64,000 nucleotides of DNA from Rhypophila decipiens (lineage: Eukaryota > Ascomycota > Sordariomycetes > Sordariales > Naviculisporaceae), in contig MU858102.1 of NCBI GenBank assembly GCA_033297075.1, positions 124,001 to 188,000 of the forward strand, read 5' to 3'. How positions within the stretch are numbered: position 1 is the stretch's first letter; each line of letters opens with the position of its first letter. Shown piece after piece: positions 24,357 to 35,089 of this stretch. Below the pieces are notes generated by a model, which worked only from the letters and a program-made list of their open reading frames with translations, was not told the DNA's origin and ran no database searches. Both the position numbers and the translations under genes were made by a program.

Positions 24357-25817
24357 CTAGAAATTCATCTTATTTCTGAGCGGCAAGGAAAGCTGCTCCG
24401 TAAAGGCGTACAAAATCGTGCAGAGGGCCCTTCGGTGCGAACTCTGCATAGTGCTGAACGGGCCGTACGTGTTCATGGTTAGGAAGCCATTATCCACCCA
24501 ACCTGACCCGGAGGACCCTGAAGTACGAGCAGACGAATGCCCCCCCATGCCCGCTGAACTGCCGCTGTTCCTCGGCATCTCGCCATCAAACAGGTACTTG
24601 ACGTACTTGTCCCCGTACTCGGCAATCGTGATATAGATCTGTTGGTGATCTTGAGACACGAGCAATCTTCGTCGCAGATTATCGTCAGGCGAGTGCAAGA
24701 GCCCCAACCCGGCCTCGTCATCCTGGCCTGTGTTGGCCATGTGCGAGATCCAGGCCGCCATTTGGCACCCCTCTTGCCACTCGAGCTGGGTCCGGACCTT
24801 TTTTCTGGTGAAAGGCTTGACCTCGCAAATGGCTAGAGTAGTATCGGGAAAGGCGAGAGCTTTCAAATACCCGTCCGTCCGCGCCTCGCAGACATTTTGT
24901 CCGATGTAGAACTGTTTTCGTGAAGGCATCCACTGGACTTTGGAGAAACCCGACGTCGGGGCCTGTAGGCCCAGAGTTATGAGGTAGGCCACCAAGGCGA
25001 CGTTGACGACCTCTTCATCTTCAGCCTGCGCGTTGATTGGGAGCATCCCGCCTGGGGATAGGATCGAGCTAAAACTGACAGCGCTGGCGTCTGACCCGGC
25101 TGCTGATGAACGGCCGCTGCCGGTCTCGTCATCCCTCTTTGAGGTTGCTGTTGTAGCAGGGGCTATGTTCTTGCCCTTGGTATTGCTATTTTCCTTTGAC
25201 TTGCCAGGGGTGAAGGCCATTTTGATCGTTTGGCGAAATCCTCCACGAATTTTCTTGGTGTTATTCCCCGAGCTGCTTACGTCGAGAGAGGCAATACCCT
25301 GGGTGATGTCTCCAACACCACTACCACCTCCAGCGAGACGAGTGGATCGCCTCGGTACCATGCCCACCTTCTGAGTATTGCTGTTCATATCAGGCTTATC
25401 TTCAGTAGACTTAACCACCTGTTGCAGCCGATGGATGTTGGCGAATTGGCCGCCAATCTTGGCGTTTGTCTCAGCACCATTGATGTACTCTTTGATTGAC
25501 GTATTGTTCTTGACAAGAGAAATCGCGTCCTTGGCTACCTCTGGACTAACAAACTCGGCCCACTTATCTTTTCTGAAGAGATCCGAGTATTCGTGGCTAA
25601 CCCAGAGGATCTTGAAGTGAAGAACGTCCTCTTTGCCAATCTTGGAGGCGGAGGGGACCTTGCGGCTTGCCTCGTATTGAAAAAGTTTCTTTATCTCGAC
25701 GTCGGCTGGTGAGTGAATCTGGTTCCTGTAAGAGACGGTGGACCGGATCTGATCAAGCCACTGCTTGATCTCCTTGGGGTTTGTGCCGTCGTCGTGCAAC
25801 ATGGCTGATGATGACAT
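24357..25817 (-). CDS. Fungal protein with PD-(D/E)XK-like nuclease motif
   Basis: Single-exon 486-aa protein. The first 130 residues are charged and helical. Residues about 150-260 are low-complexity and basic (STRLAGGGSG..., KKIRGGFRQTIKM). The C-terminal half looks globular and contains TDGYL...AICEVKPF, with D315 separated by 16 residues from E332-V-K334. This D...ExK arrangement in a strand-turn-strand context is the core of PD-(D/E)XK nuclease-like domains, which also occur in uncharacterised fungal protein families. A conserved Gln in the following helix (EWQEGCQMAAW) is also typical. I see the motif, but nuclease activity is inference. No signal peptide, so likely intracellular. It has no introns, unlike most neighbours. 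Confidence 0.7.
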   Translation of the reverse strand: MSSSAMLHDDGTNPKEIKQWLDQIRSTVSYRNQIHSPADVEIKKLFQYEASRKVPSASKIGKEDVLHFKILWVSHEYSDLFRKDKWAEFVSPEVAKDAISLVKNNTSIKEYINGAETNAKIGGQFANIHRLQQVVKSTEDKPDMNSNTQKVGMVPRRSTRLAGGGSGVGDITQGIASLDVSSSGNNTKKIRGGFRQTIKMAFTPGKSKENSNTKGKNIAPATTATSKRDDETGSGRSSAAGSDASAVSFSSILSPGGMLPINAQAEDEEVVNVALVAYLITLGLQAPTSGFSKVQWMPSRKQFYIGQNVCEARTDGYLKALAFPDTTLAICEVKPFTRKKVRTQLEWQEGCQMAAWISHMANTGQDDEAGLGLLHSPDDNLRRRLLVSQDHQQIYITIAEYGDKYVKYLFDGEMPRNSGSSAGMGGHSSARTSGSSGSGWVDNGFLTMNTYGPFSTMQSSHRRALCTILYAFTEQLSLPLRNKMNF

Positions 25818-28037
25818 TGTCGAGAGGCCGGATAATTAATTTTGACAGAATAAAGACAAATGCGGAATAAAAGGGTATGATAGTGGCTATTAAAGCGTGA
25901 TGGTATATAAATAAGAGCCAAGAAGAATATCTGATGAGTCTTTATGCGTGGAAAGCTGTATAGCGAAAAGAATGAGACCTGCTCTTGCTGCTGCTTTTGC
26001 CTTTTCTTGATCTGGATAACCAAACTCTAAGCTCATGTGTTTGCGTCCATCAGAGATCTTATATGCTATCCACTCTGCCTACATTTGTCCGGTGGTGTAT
26101 CTAGCCCATGTAAGGATATAAAGCATCTTACCCAAGGAGCCTGATGTGATGCACTGGTGCTCTGTTGGTTGATCTCTGTGGTAGATACGGTGGTGCACCG
26201 AAACCAGCCCTGCAGACTGTATCATCGTTTCTTACTGGGGCTCATCACGCACACCCGTCTGGTACGCAGCTCTGTGAAACTACTAGTATACAAATAAACT
26301 TCACTCAATCATCTCGTGAGGGGCCTAGGAAATGATCTATTTGCAAAATAGTTGGTAATAAAGACGGCGACCAGCTACCCGACCTGTTTGACAGCAGCAA
26401 GAGCCGCGAATTTTCTCTTTTCGATCAACATTTATGCACGGTGAGAAAGGCATGAAGACTTCCTTACGGAACAGCTCCTTACGACCGTGGCCCGGGTGAC
26501 AACGGTCAGTGGAACACAAACATTGTGGCGGGGGAGGTCACGCCTGGCTGACACATGGTATCGATTCAATCTTATTCACGGGCCATCCACTTCCAGAATG
26601 GCTGCTCCAAGCAGTTCGTAGGAGGACGGATCATAAAGACCGCGCAATACAATTCGACCGAGCCTATGAACTATAGAAACAGGAACCGGGTAGTAACTGT
26701 ACCTATAGATTATTCAGGTATGCAAGTGGAGAAGACGGCGTGCCTCTGTAAGAGGAAAGAAATGGCCCGGACCAGTGGATTGTGAAACCTGGTCTGGACT
26801 AACTCATGTCTTGTGGCCAACTGAATAAAAGAACATAAAATATCATGGCCAGTTGATTCCGTATGTACAGTGGCCTCGGCGTCTCTTACCATGTTTGCAC
26901 TGTACCATCTGCAGTTGGTGCTTTTCCTGTCACCAACACTGACAAGAGTCATAACGTAGGTCGCCACTGAAATAAATGCACACAGGATTGAGCACGTTCA
27001 TTTTCCTCTCCTCCTTCCTCCTTTCTGCCCCTCTTCCTCGGCCCCCGTTCCGATCACGCATGCAGCGAGTCAAGTGCAATTGTGTGCAGCCCACGCGGCG
27101 GCCGCATCACGTACTTGGTCTTGATACAACAAACACCGTAGACACCACCATCTAAAAATAGTTAAGATCCAACAAATAGTAACTAGGAGTTGGTTGGCCC
27201 TAGCCCCGGGTGCCAAACAACTGCCTGACCGGGAGACTGGGCTCCCAGATGGCCAAGACGGCGAGACAGCGACAGCTTTGTATCGAGATGACCGGGTTGG
27301 TTCTCATGCGTGTCGGCTTCTCATAAGCTCCCTCGGGGGACTGTACTGTAAATGGGAAAGAATAAATGTAGCTGGGCCGGCATGTATAAACAAGGAAATC
27401 GGGAAACAAACTTTGCAACATGATTGGTCTCAGTCAAGAACCCAAGCAGAAATTTTAAGGTGCCAGCAGGGTGCCAGCAAGACAGCAAACAAGCTAGGAT
27501 TACCGACCTCATCGATGTTGGTGTCTTGTTAGTAGGTTAGCACAGCGGCCAAACTGGATCAGTCTGTTTTGCAGACGGCACTCGCAAGCTTGGAAATATA
27601 TAGAGAAGAACATATATGCACCCAATAACAGAGCTACCAGAGGTTCTTGCGAATGGTTATTGACACCTTGTTCTACCAATAATTTTGTTTATCAACAAAA
27701 AGCTACTGGGTGCTGGTTGTTTGTCAGCCCGGCCAGCTGGCGGTCCAGTGCCAAGACCCACGGCAGTAGCCCAGCGCTTTGATTGGTTGCACTTGCTTAC
27801 ACGCTTTGCGCCCCTCATTGTTCTGTTCATGCGCGTACGGCACGGCACCAGAAAGCGTGACCGACTGTAAATGTTTTGTTTGATAAGCGGGAAAGGACAT
27901 CAACAAGAAAACAAACCATTCTTCCTTTCCTCCAATTGCGAACACTTTCTATATTTAGTCAATATCTCCCTGGCCTTACGTATCCTCTCTCTTTTCGCTC
28001 CATCACCAGGACAGCGGGTGTCGAACCGAACAACAAA
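25818..28037. other. 2.2-kb intergenic region
   Basis: Divergent spacer. Short frames on both strands (26337-26967, 27194-27532) show no signal peptide, domain or matching splice sites. Nothing was identified. Confidence 0.5.
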
Positions 28038-29247
28038 ATGGCGTCACCAATTGGGAGCTTCTCTTCGCAATGGTGCGTCAACGACGTGCTACAAAAGCGC
28101 CACAAAGTCGACATACTCCTTGATAAAGTCCTGGAGCTCGACCGTGATGTCCGAGTGATCGAAGAGAACCAACTGGAGAGTCTCGGCATCCGCAGACTTG
28201 CCGCGCTCGACATCGACCAGGACAGCATCGACCTCGAGCCAATTTACTTCCGCCCGCTCCCAGCTAATCTTCCTTCATGGAGTGAATTACGCTCTGCCGT
28301 CCAGGATCAAAGGCGACTCGGACGGCGCGCTAGCTACATCTGTCGATGGAGTGATGTCTGCCCGGGGGAAGAGAACGAGGATCACCCGCTCTGTGGGCCA
28401 TTTGAAGAGGCGAATTGGCGACTTGAATGGTTTTATGACGCGCTGCAAAGTGCCGGTAACGGACCTGATGCCGATAGGTTCCTGGAAAAGCATACTGATT
28501 GGAGGCTTTGCCTGTATGTACCGGCAGGTGACTCTACCTGCTTTGCAGACGAGATGATATCATGATGCTGATATGTTCAATACTATAGTAACCACCCATG
28601 TGACTGGAAACAGCACCGCCTCCCTTTCCACCGGGGCGGTTCTCCCGACACCGTTGGCGAGCACTTTGAGGAAGCCCTAGACAGGTATAGATTTGAGTAC
28701 GACCTAGTCTATTGCTTCCTACCGACCGAGGAGCTCGACGAGGTCAGCGTCTGGGCGCCCCGCGTCAAGGGCGCGGTCATCCAGTCCCATAAAGCAGGGG
28801 GGGATTCCCTACTCCGCTCGGAGCTGCACTCGGCGCTTCATTTGCTCATTCACATGCTCGAGCATGGATTGGAGGATTATCACCACACTATTCCGGTGAG
28901 ATTTCTCAGGAAAGACCCAAGGAACCAAGCTGACAACTCTCCAGGTCCTGATCTACTCATTCCACCACGACAAGACCGCCCGCGTGACGCAGTTCCACTT
29001 CAACGGCGAGCACCTGCTCTTTAGGCAGTCCCGCCTGCTAGACCTGGCTGCCGACGAACCCACCGAGGATGCTTATCTCTTGCTGCGATGGATGGCCAGC
29101 CTGCCCGTGGGGGAGACGACATTCACCGCCTTGAATGAGCTGGTGGAAACGCAGACCATTGACACGGATGATGGGGGCCAGAAGGACGCCCTCCCCATCT
29201 CTCCCCATCCCAAGAGTACCAGAGAGGGCTTGTCTGTGGGTGCTTAG
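28038..29247 (+). CDS. Unknown cytosolic protein, 361 aa
   Basis: Predicted from three exons (28038-28513, 28589-28895, 28945-29247), summing to 1086 nt in frame. The donors (GTATGT, GTGAGA) and acceptors (TAG, CAG) are good. The start ATG at 28038 begins MASPIGSFSSQWCVNDVLQK. An earlier in-frame ATG exists but would add a leader with no support. No signal peptide, membrane segment or catalytic motif was seen. The C-terminal part (TARVTQFHFNGEHLLFRQSR) looks like a beta-rich domain. I do not recognise a family. It lies in the accessory part of the window. Confidence 0.65.
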
Positions 29248-29533
29248 GTACTCTAATATGGTAGTGGTGAACATACGTCATCAGTCGATTTTCTTTTTCT
29301 TTTTGTGGCGTTTGCAGTGATGACGTTGTAGCACCACACTACACGAGTCCGCTTGTCTTGACGAGAGATACAAATTGCCAATGCCTAGAGAAATACAGAT
29401 CTCTTTTGATCCATATCATCTTTATGTACGAACTTGGAAACATTCATCAGGTCTACTATAGAAGAATGAAAGACAAGACCCCAAGATCCAACCCCCCTCT
29501 ACCAAGTTGCCATCATGGTGTTATCTTCACCTC

Positions 29534-29688
29534 TCAGAAACAATGGCCCTCCCGCCCGTTGGTCCCGCACTTGCAGAAGCCGTCGTCCTCGGGGTGCGAG
29601 CCGTACTCTTTGTAGCAGCAGCGCTCGTAGAAGAGGCAGAAGCTGCAGTCGCTGTAGGTATGGCAGATCTTCATGGGCGCGAGGGCTT
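29534..29688 (-). CDS. Cysteine-rich C-terminal exon (fragment)
   Basis: Minus-strand frame bounded by an acceptor (CCACAG at its 5' side) and a TGA. It encodes about 50 residues with ten cysteines (KICHTYSDCSFCLFYERCCY, then GFCKCGTNG, ending in GHCF). The opposite frames turn these Cys codons into Ala or Arg runs and look artificial. No upstream exon with a signal peptide could be fixed, so this is either a partial model of a small secreted protein or a relic. Confidence 0.3.
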
Positions 29689-29787
29689 CTGTGGACAGGT
29701 ACTTTAATAGTCACCGCTGACGACCCTTGAACTCTTCAAGTTGCTATGGACAAATCCAAACCCAACTGACAGTATTGTATCTTGTAG

Positions 29788-29968
29788 AGTTGCCAGAGGC
29801 GCCTGGTACCTCTACTGCTCCGATGGCCTCACCAACGGCTACGAACGCCTCGGCTACTACTGCGACCAGAACGGGCGCATGCACGGGACATGGAGCGACG
29901 CCTGCGACGGGGCTTGCGACTGCCTTGAGACTGACACTATTTGCGACGATCCGAGACATTGCCAGTAG
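29788..29968 (+). CDS. Cysteine-rich C-terminal exon (fragment)
   Basis: Plus-strand frame after an acceptor (CTTGTAG), encoding about 60 residues with seven cysteines (WYLYCSDGLTNGYERLGYYC ... DACDGACDC) and ending in a TAG. It lies head-to-head with the minus-strand cysteine-rich exon 100 bp away, so the missing 5' exons of the two would overlap. Possibly a small secreted protein or a relic. Confidence 0.3.
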
Positions 29969-30360
29969 GGCTAGGTAAACAGTTAATCAACTGTGGACAT
30001 GGAGCACGGTGGTTCCTGATTAAACGTCGACAACATGAATTGCCATTGTTTTTGCCTGGTCCTTGAGCTTGTCATCTCTAAATGTGGATTATGTATGAAA
30101 AGAAGAGCAGTTACCTGATAAAGAACGAAAACCAATAGGCTTGTTGTCCTGTCTTTGTCCCAAAATATATAAACTCCAAATTGCAAAAGAACTGTAGACA
30201 GACAATATCGGCCTCGAGCTCGGTTGGTATCTAAATAAGGTCATGTGTTGCTACCAGACGAGTGAACTGTGCCTCCCGTGGATGTATAAAATGGGGCTTA
30301 ATAAACAGGCACTATACTTTCATATACAGGCACTGGTCCAATTTGACTTCTAACAAGTCA

Positions 30361-30444
30361 AGGCATTTATTCTAGATAGAATAGATGCCTTGCCTGGCTG
30401 GAAAGGATGCCTTGACTGTGCTGAATAAATGCCTTGAATGCGGC
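30361..30444. repeat. 22-bp tandem unit cluster 2 with inverted unit
   Basis: Three exact 22-bp periods at 30379, 30401 and 30423 (consensus GAATAAATGCCTTGACTGGC). They are preceded by an inverted half unit: AGGCATTTATTCT (30361-30373) and AGAATAGATGCCT (30378-30390) are reverse complements with one mismatch. Same unit as cluster 1. Confidence 0.6.
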
Positions 30445-31360
30445 GCTTGATCAAGCCACCCGTCAATGACTGACGACGGGCCGTTGATCGTGTGACTGGG
30501 TTAGTGTGCAGTGCCAATATCTGTGGGCTACCTACCTTGCCTGCTGTAATGTTTGACAAACTGCTGGATGCGCCCATAGTCCCATCATTCATGTTCCCAT
30601 GTATTGTCTTCCCAGGCTGTCCAGCGGAGGACGGGGTGCCAATGTGTGGATACTCTGCAAGCCCGGAGGGGATGTATTTGCACAAAAAGGGATGACTTAT
30701 GAGTTCAGTTCGCGTCGTATCGATTTGGTGGTAATTTGGCCCTTGGAAGTGGTTTTGTTCTCAATATTCCTTTTTCGCGCATCTTTGAGAGGGATTAGTG
30801 GTCATATCGAGTAAAGGGATATCGGAGGCCTTCATATTTGCGGTTTGACACGATAAAAACCTACCATGGTAAAAGATTTTATCGAGATTCTTGACTTGTT
30901 TACTTTCCGTCTCACAGGTCAGGGGGTGGCGTGTCGGTCTCTGGCGGGGGCATCACGCGGGGTCGCTAATGACCCCCCGCAGTCCCCACAGAAGCAGCCC
31001 TGTTGGTCCCAGCCAAGCGGCACCCAACCGCTGTCATTCTAGCGTCTTCCAGAGCCACTGACCCCTGAAACTAGCGTGCAAGCGAAATAAGCGACAAGAA
31101 CGTCGACGTCATTGTCTATTTGACTTTCGTGGATTATCATTTCTTTTTCTGAACCTCGGGCAACAAACAAATTACGCGACGTGTCTCACCACGGGCATTT
31201 ATACTTTCTTTTCTTTGCTACCACCAGCGTTCTCTTTTTCTCAACTTTGTTCCGCATCTCGCACTCTTACGAACAACCCTGAGAAAGCCATCCTCGCCCA
31301 CAACACAAGACTTTCTACGCGTCTCAACTTCTGTGCAAGCTTACAAGCTTCACCTTCACA

Positions 31361-32708
31361 ATGCCTCCTCGCAAACGCGTCTCCTCCGAGGCGAACGACT
31401 CTAGCACGTCCGCCCCGAAACGAGTCGCCAGCGGAAACGGTCCCACGCTGTCAACCGCAACCCCAGCCTCCAAGCCCAAGCCCAAAGTCAAGAAAACAGC
31501 CCGATGGGCCAAATTCTCCGTCTCGGCCAATCTAGCAGCCGAGTACGAAAAGCTCACCTCCGAAGGAAAAGCCAACCCCGGCGAGTTCATCTGCCTCTGT
31601 CAGGTACCCTTTGACCTCGGCGAAGACGCCTCTGACTCCGAGGCTGAATCTGAATCGCCCGAAAAGTCCAAACCCAAAAGGTGTGATGGCGGAAAGACGT
31701 GCCTCTGCAAGAAGCCAGCATCAGAGAACCCAAACCACAAATGGGTCATTAGCTCGGCAGGAAAAGTCAAATTCTTCCAGCAACAGACACATCATGGTAT
31801 CCGAAACCCGGATAACTTCTCAATGTATACTTTCAACGATCATTCGGCTTATGGGACTTTGGAGGTTATCCAGAACTTGATCCTGGATTTTGTTGAGACT
31901 CCAGACGCAGAGGAACAAGACAGCTGGAAAGAGCGCTGGGTCGTTGTTGAGGCGTTGGGTTTCTTCATGAAGACTGTTGGAGACGATGCCTCCATGTGAG
32001 CCTTACTCTTTTCTTGCCTTTTTTCCGATACTGGAGAAGCGAACTATGCTGACTGCCGTGATAAATAGGATCGACGACGGCGAGCTAGCCGATTGGACTT
32101 GGCGTCTCCTCGGACGGCTGTTCCTGCGTATGCTGACTGAGCTGGAATCTAAATCGCTTTTGGGGCCCGACTCGGAAGTCAAGAATCTGGGTCTGATGAT
32201 GACAGTCTGGATCGACATCGCCGAGGGTGCAAGTCACCTGTCCCTTCTCGATGAATCCAACAAGGAGGCTATCCTCCCCAAGGGGGACAAGAAGTTCTGG
32301 TACCCCCATCGCTATCAGGATCAAATTTTGGCATATGCGGCCAAGTATAAGATTCCGCTTGTGGGGATGAGCGAGGCCGACGTTCAAGCTAAACTTGGCG
32401 CCAATGGGGATGACGATGGGGAAAGAAGCGCCGATCTACCTGTGTTCAAAGCGGACGATCCCAAGCGGACTGAAGACGCATTTGGGTTTGACAAAGACTA
32501 CAAGAGCTATGTCAGCAAGAATCAAGGGGTCACAGGGTTCTTGTCACGGAGAAGGGAGCCCTGTAAGAGTAAGATTGGTGGAGATATGTTGGATATCACT
32601 AGCTGGTCGTCGGCCGAGAGGAAGAAGGCTAATTATAAGGGTAATGATCCGTTGGGGAAGAAGGAGCTGGATGCTATTAAGCGCGGCGGGATTTTGATGA
32701 TCACATGA
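31361..32708 (+). CDS. Unknown basic/acidic protein, 424 aa
   Basis: Predicted from two exons (31361-31995, 32069-32708) with a 73-nt intron. The N-terminus is basic and Ser/Thr/Pro-rich (MPPRKRVSSEANDSSTSAPK), resembling a nuclear-localisation region. It is followed by a cysteine pair region (FICLCQ and CDGGKTCLCKKP) that could bind zinc, an acidic spacer, and a globular domain (KVKFFQQQTHHGIRNPDNFS). The C-terminus (MLDITSWSSAERKKANYKG) looks conserved in style. I believe this is a family of uncharacterised fungal proteins. A nuclear role is inference from composition. Intact, with a pyrimidine-rich leader. Confidence 0.75.
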
Positions 32709-33154
32709 TTGCTTGATGGGTTTGCTGTTTTGAGGGACAGGATGTTTGGCCCTGAGGATTGCATTGATATTCTGAGTGTGAAGCTGGGGCCTATGTTCTA
32801 GGTCCGGTTGTATGGTTGAGGCCTGAGCTTAGACTACGGAGGAACATGAGGGTTGCAAGGTAAGTAGGGCCAGGTAGGTGTTGAGCCCGAGTTGTGGTTT
32901 GGCTGTTCGAGTAGAAATTCTAGCGTTGTGGCTGTTTGTGTATAATACATCTGTACCATAGTGTTTTCAAGTGAAGTTTAAAACGAGGAAGCCACTGAAC
33001 TGTTTATTAACACGATTTGTACATATCGAGACAAGCCTGTATCCCCTCTGGTCTCTCCCAACACAAAACTTGGTTGGTCATATCTCGTCTTCTCCGCATC
33101 CATGTCGTTTTCCTTATCTCCCTCTATTCCATCCACCCGATTCCCCTGAATGTA
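32709..33154. other. Convergent spacer
   Basis: About 450 bp between the unknown 424-aa gene and the CVNH gene. No feature was seen. Confidence 0.5.
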
Positions 33155-33872
33155 TTAGGTCGGAACAACGCAATGGAGAAGGCCGTTCCAATTGTGAATG
33201 TTTTCATCTATGATCTGTGTAATTAGTTAGCGCAGTCTCCAATCGACGTAAGTAAGTGACGAGAGAAAGGGCTTGCCCAAGTTGACAAAACTCCACCTGG
33301 AACCGCCCGATGCGGTCCTGCAGTCCGTCTCATACTCTGTGTTGAGGAGCCACAAGAATGTGCACGAAAAGATAAAGTTTCCGCTGTATCGTGTGAGTTT
33401 AGTTCAGGACCATATACATGTAAACAAAAGCAATAGGATACTTGGGGAGGGGGTCATGACCATACTTTTGTCTCCATTGAATATAACCATCGTTGTTGAC
33501 TAGACAGCTGTTGAGGTTGACGGTTGACCAGGTCCACTCCCCGTTTTGGGCCCTGCAACGACACTTGAAGAGATCATTGTTCAGACCCCATACGCAGCAG
33601 TCGTCGCATGTTGAGGCGTAGCTTCGTTTTGAGATGGTGGAGGGTTGGGTCGCCGAGTCCGCTGCCTTGCTGCTCGGGTTGTGGTAAGCCGTGAGGTTTT
33701 GGTCTGTTCTGTCAGAGGAGGGAGTCCCGTAGATGATGATGAGGTTGTCTGAGGCGGGAGTTGGAAAATGGCTGACGGCCGGGACCGAAGGTTCAATCGG
33801 GTTGGCAATGGCCGATGGAAGGAGGAGGACAGCGGTGGCTAGCAAAGAGCGGATGAGAGCTGAGGAACGCAT
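33155..33872 (-). CDS. Secreted CVNH (cyanovirin-N homology) lectin-like protein
   Basis: Predicted 188-aa secreted protein from three exons (33872-33466, 33383-33277, 33207-33155). Signal peptide: MRSSALIRSLLATAVLLLPS. After a Ser/Thr-rich spacer come two tandem CVNH repeats. The first contains LFKCRCRAQNGEWTW and STVNLNSCLVNNDGYIQW. The second contains NFIFSC...YETDCRTASGGSRW and VNLDENIHNWNGLLHC. The repeats share the pattern Cys, CR, N/G-x-W, NL, N-x-G. CVNH proteins typically bind high-mannose sugars; the ligand here is unknown. The second intron must use a GC donor (GCAAGC) with a TAG acceptor, and only this choice restores the conserved NLDENI block. I preferred the ATG at 33872 over one at 33896 because it gives a clean signal peptide. 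Confidence 0.85.
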
Positions 33873-35089
33873 CTTGTTCTGAGGATGCGAGGTCACTGAA
33901 GATCTTTGGGTTCAGAAAGTGGAAGATGCTGGAGGACTAAGATGAGGAATAGTGAAGGATACGAGAACATGGCTTCGTCTTATACTTGACTCAGAGGACT
34001 GGGGATCAACTTCGAGTCCAAGAGCCCAGTGATGAACCAAAGAACAATTATCTTGCCCAGGCCTGATTTCCCACGCTGGTGAGAGCCAAGCATTGAACTT
34101 GTTACCGAACCTGGTAATATCATAGCATCTCTTGGCCATACCGTCCGATATTTCTGACTGCTTGCATCCAGCATGGGATACTAGAGAACTTTGTGTCCCT
34201 TCTCGACATCGCGTCTTACACAAATGGTAGAATTACGTGTCTGACCCACGTGCGTGTAATACCCCATCCCAGCCAATCCTCGGGGCTCGGGATCAAGTCA
34301 CACATCACGGGCATGTCGGCTTGGAACCTAGCCTTGCGCGTAACGGGAGATATATTTATATTACCGTCGACCAACAATTGTATTTCACTAAACAAGACGC
34401 TCAAATTCTCTACATACAGGTCAGAGTGAGAGTTTGCCCGTCAGCGTATAAAACTTTCACCATATCACGTATAGCTCGCTCGTCTCGACTAGCGCGTCAG
34501 ATTTTAGAGCTTGGGGGTCACCTGGCTGGTATGAGCTCAAGCCTCCAAGTCAGCATGGGTTTTGTTGCACCAGGCGCTGTGACTAATGAGAAAGTCGATT
34601 GAAAGGCGATGCTGCGCAGTACATGTAGGTTGATGAAGAATATATCCAGATAAAACCAAAGTCAAACCAAGTCAGGGTGGGGGGTTTGAGTGATTTATCT
34701 GTCATCTTTGTCCGACCCTGTATGATCAATGCTAGCAAATAGCCCAAGGCCTCTCCTTGTCCCATGATAGAAATAGACCTAACTGGCATGTAAAAGACAG
34801 TACGGTGTAACAGAGGACTTGGAGGACAGAGTCATTCAAAAGAAGAAAAACAGATCTGGACTTCTGATCATGATTAACATGAAGACTTCTATGTTGGCAA
34901 CTTGGCATCAGATGTGATCTGACTTGAACAAGACTCCAACGAACCCTATGTTGTCTACATTTTACCAGGGGCGCTTCTAATCATTGACTATCGCTTCCGG
35001 GCTTAGTAGCCTTAGCTTACCTAATAATATCCTCTTAGCTACCAGCTTCGCCGATAGGTAGCTGTACACAAAGGCCTGTAAGACATACA
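33873..35089. other. Intergenic, 1.2 kb
   Basis: Lies between the CVNH gene promoter and the 3' end of the NACHT gene. No coding frame is supported; short frames at 34193-34602 overlap each other and show no domain. Confidence 0.5.
33977..33984 (-). promoter_or_regulatory. TATA-like box of CVNH gene
   Basis: TATAAGAC on the minus strand, 105 bp upstream of the ATG at 33872. The aminopeptidase gene has the identical octamer at the identical distance. Confidence 0.4.

Larger units (their letters stand above)
29248..31360. other. Intergenic with exon fragments and repeats
   Basis: Apart from two cysteine-rich exon fragments (29534-29968) and the 22-bp repeat cluster (30361-30444), no gene is supported. 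The last 200 bp are pyrimidine-rich and probably the leader of the next gene. Confidence 0.5.

Noticed and set aside
29507..29730. Ala-rich and Arg-rich plus-strand frames
   Set aside because: Their composition is explained by antisense of cysteine codons in the minus-strand cysteine-rich exon.
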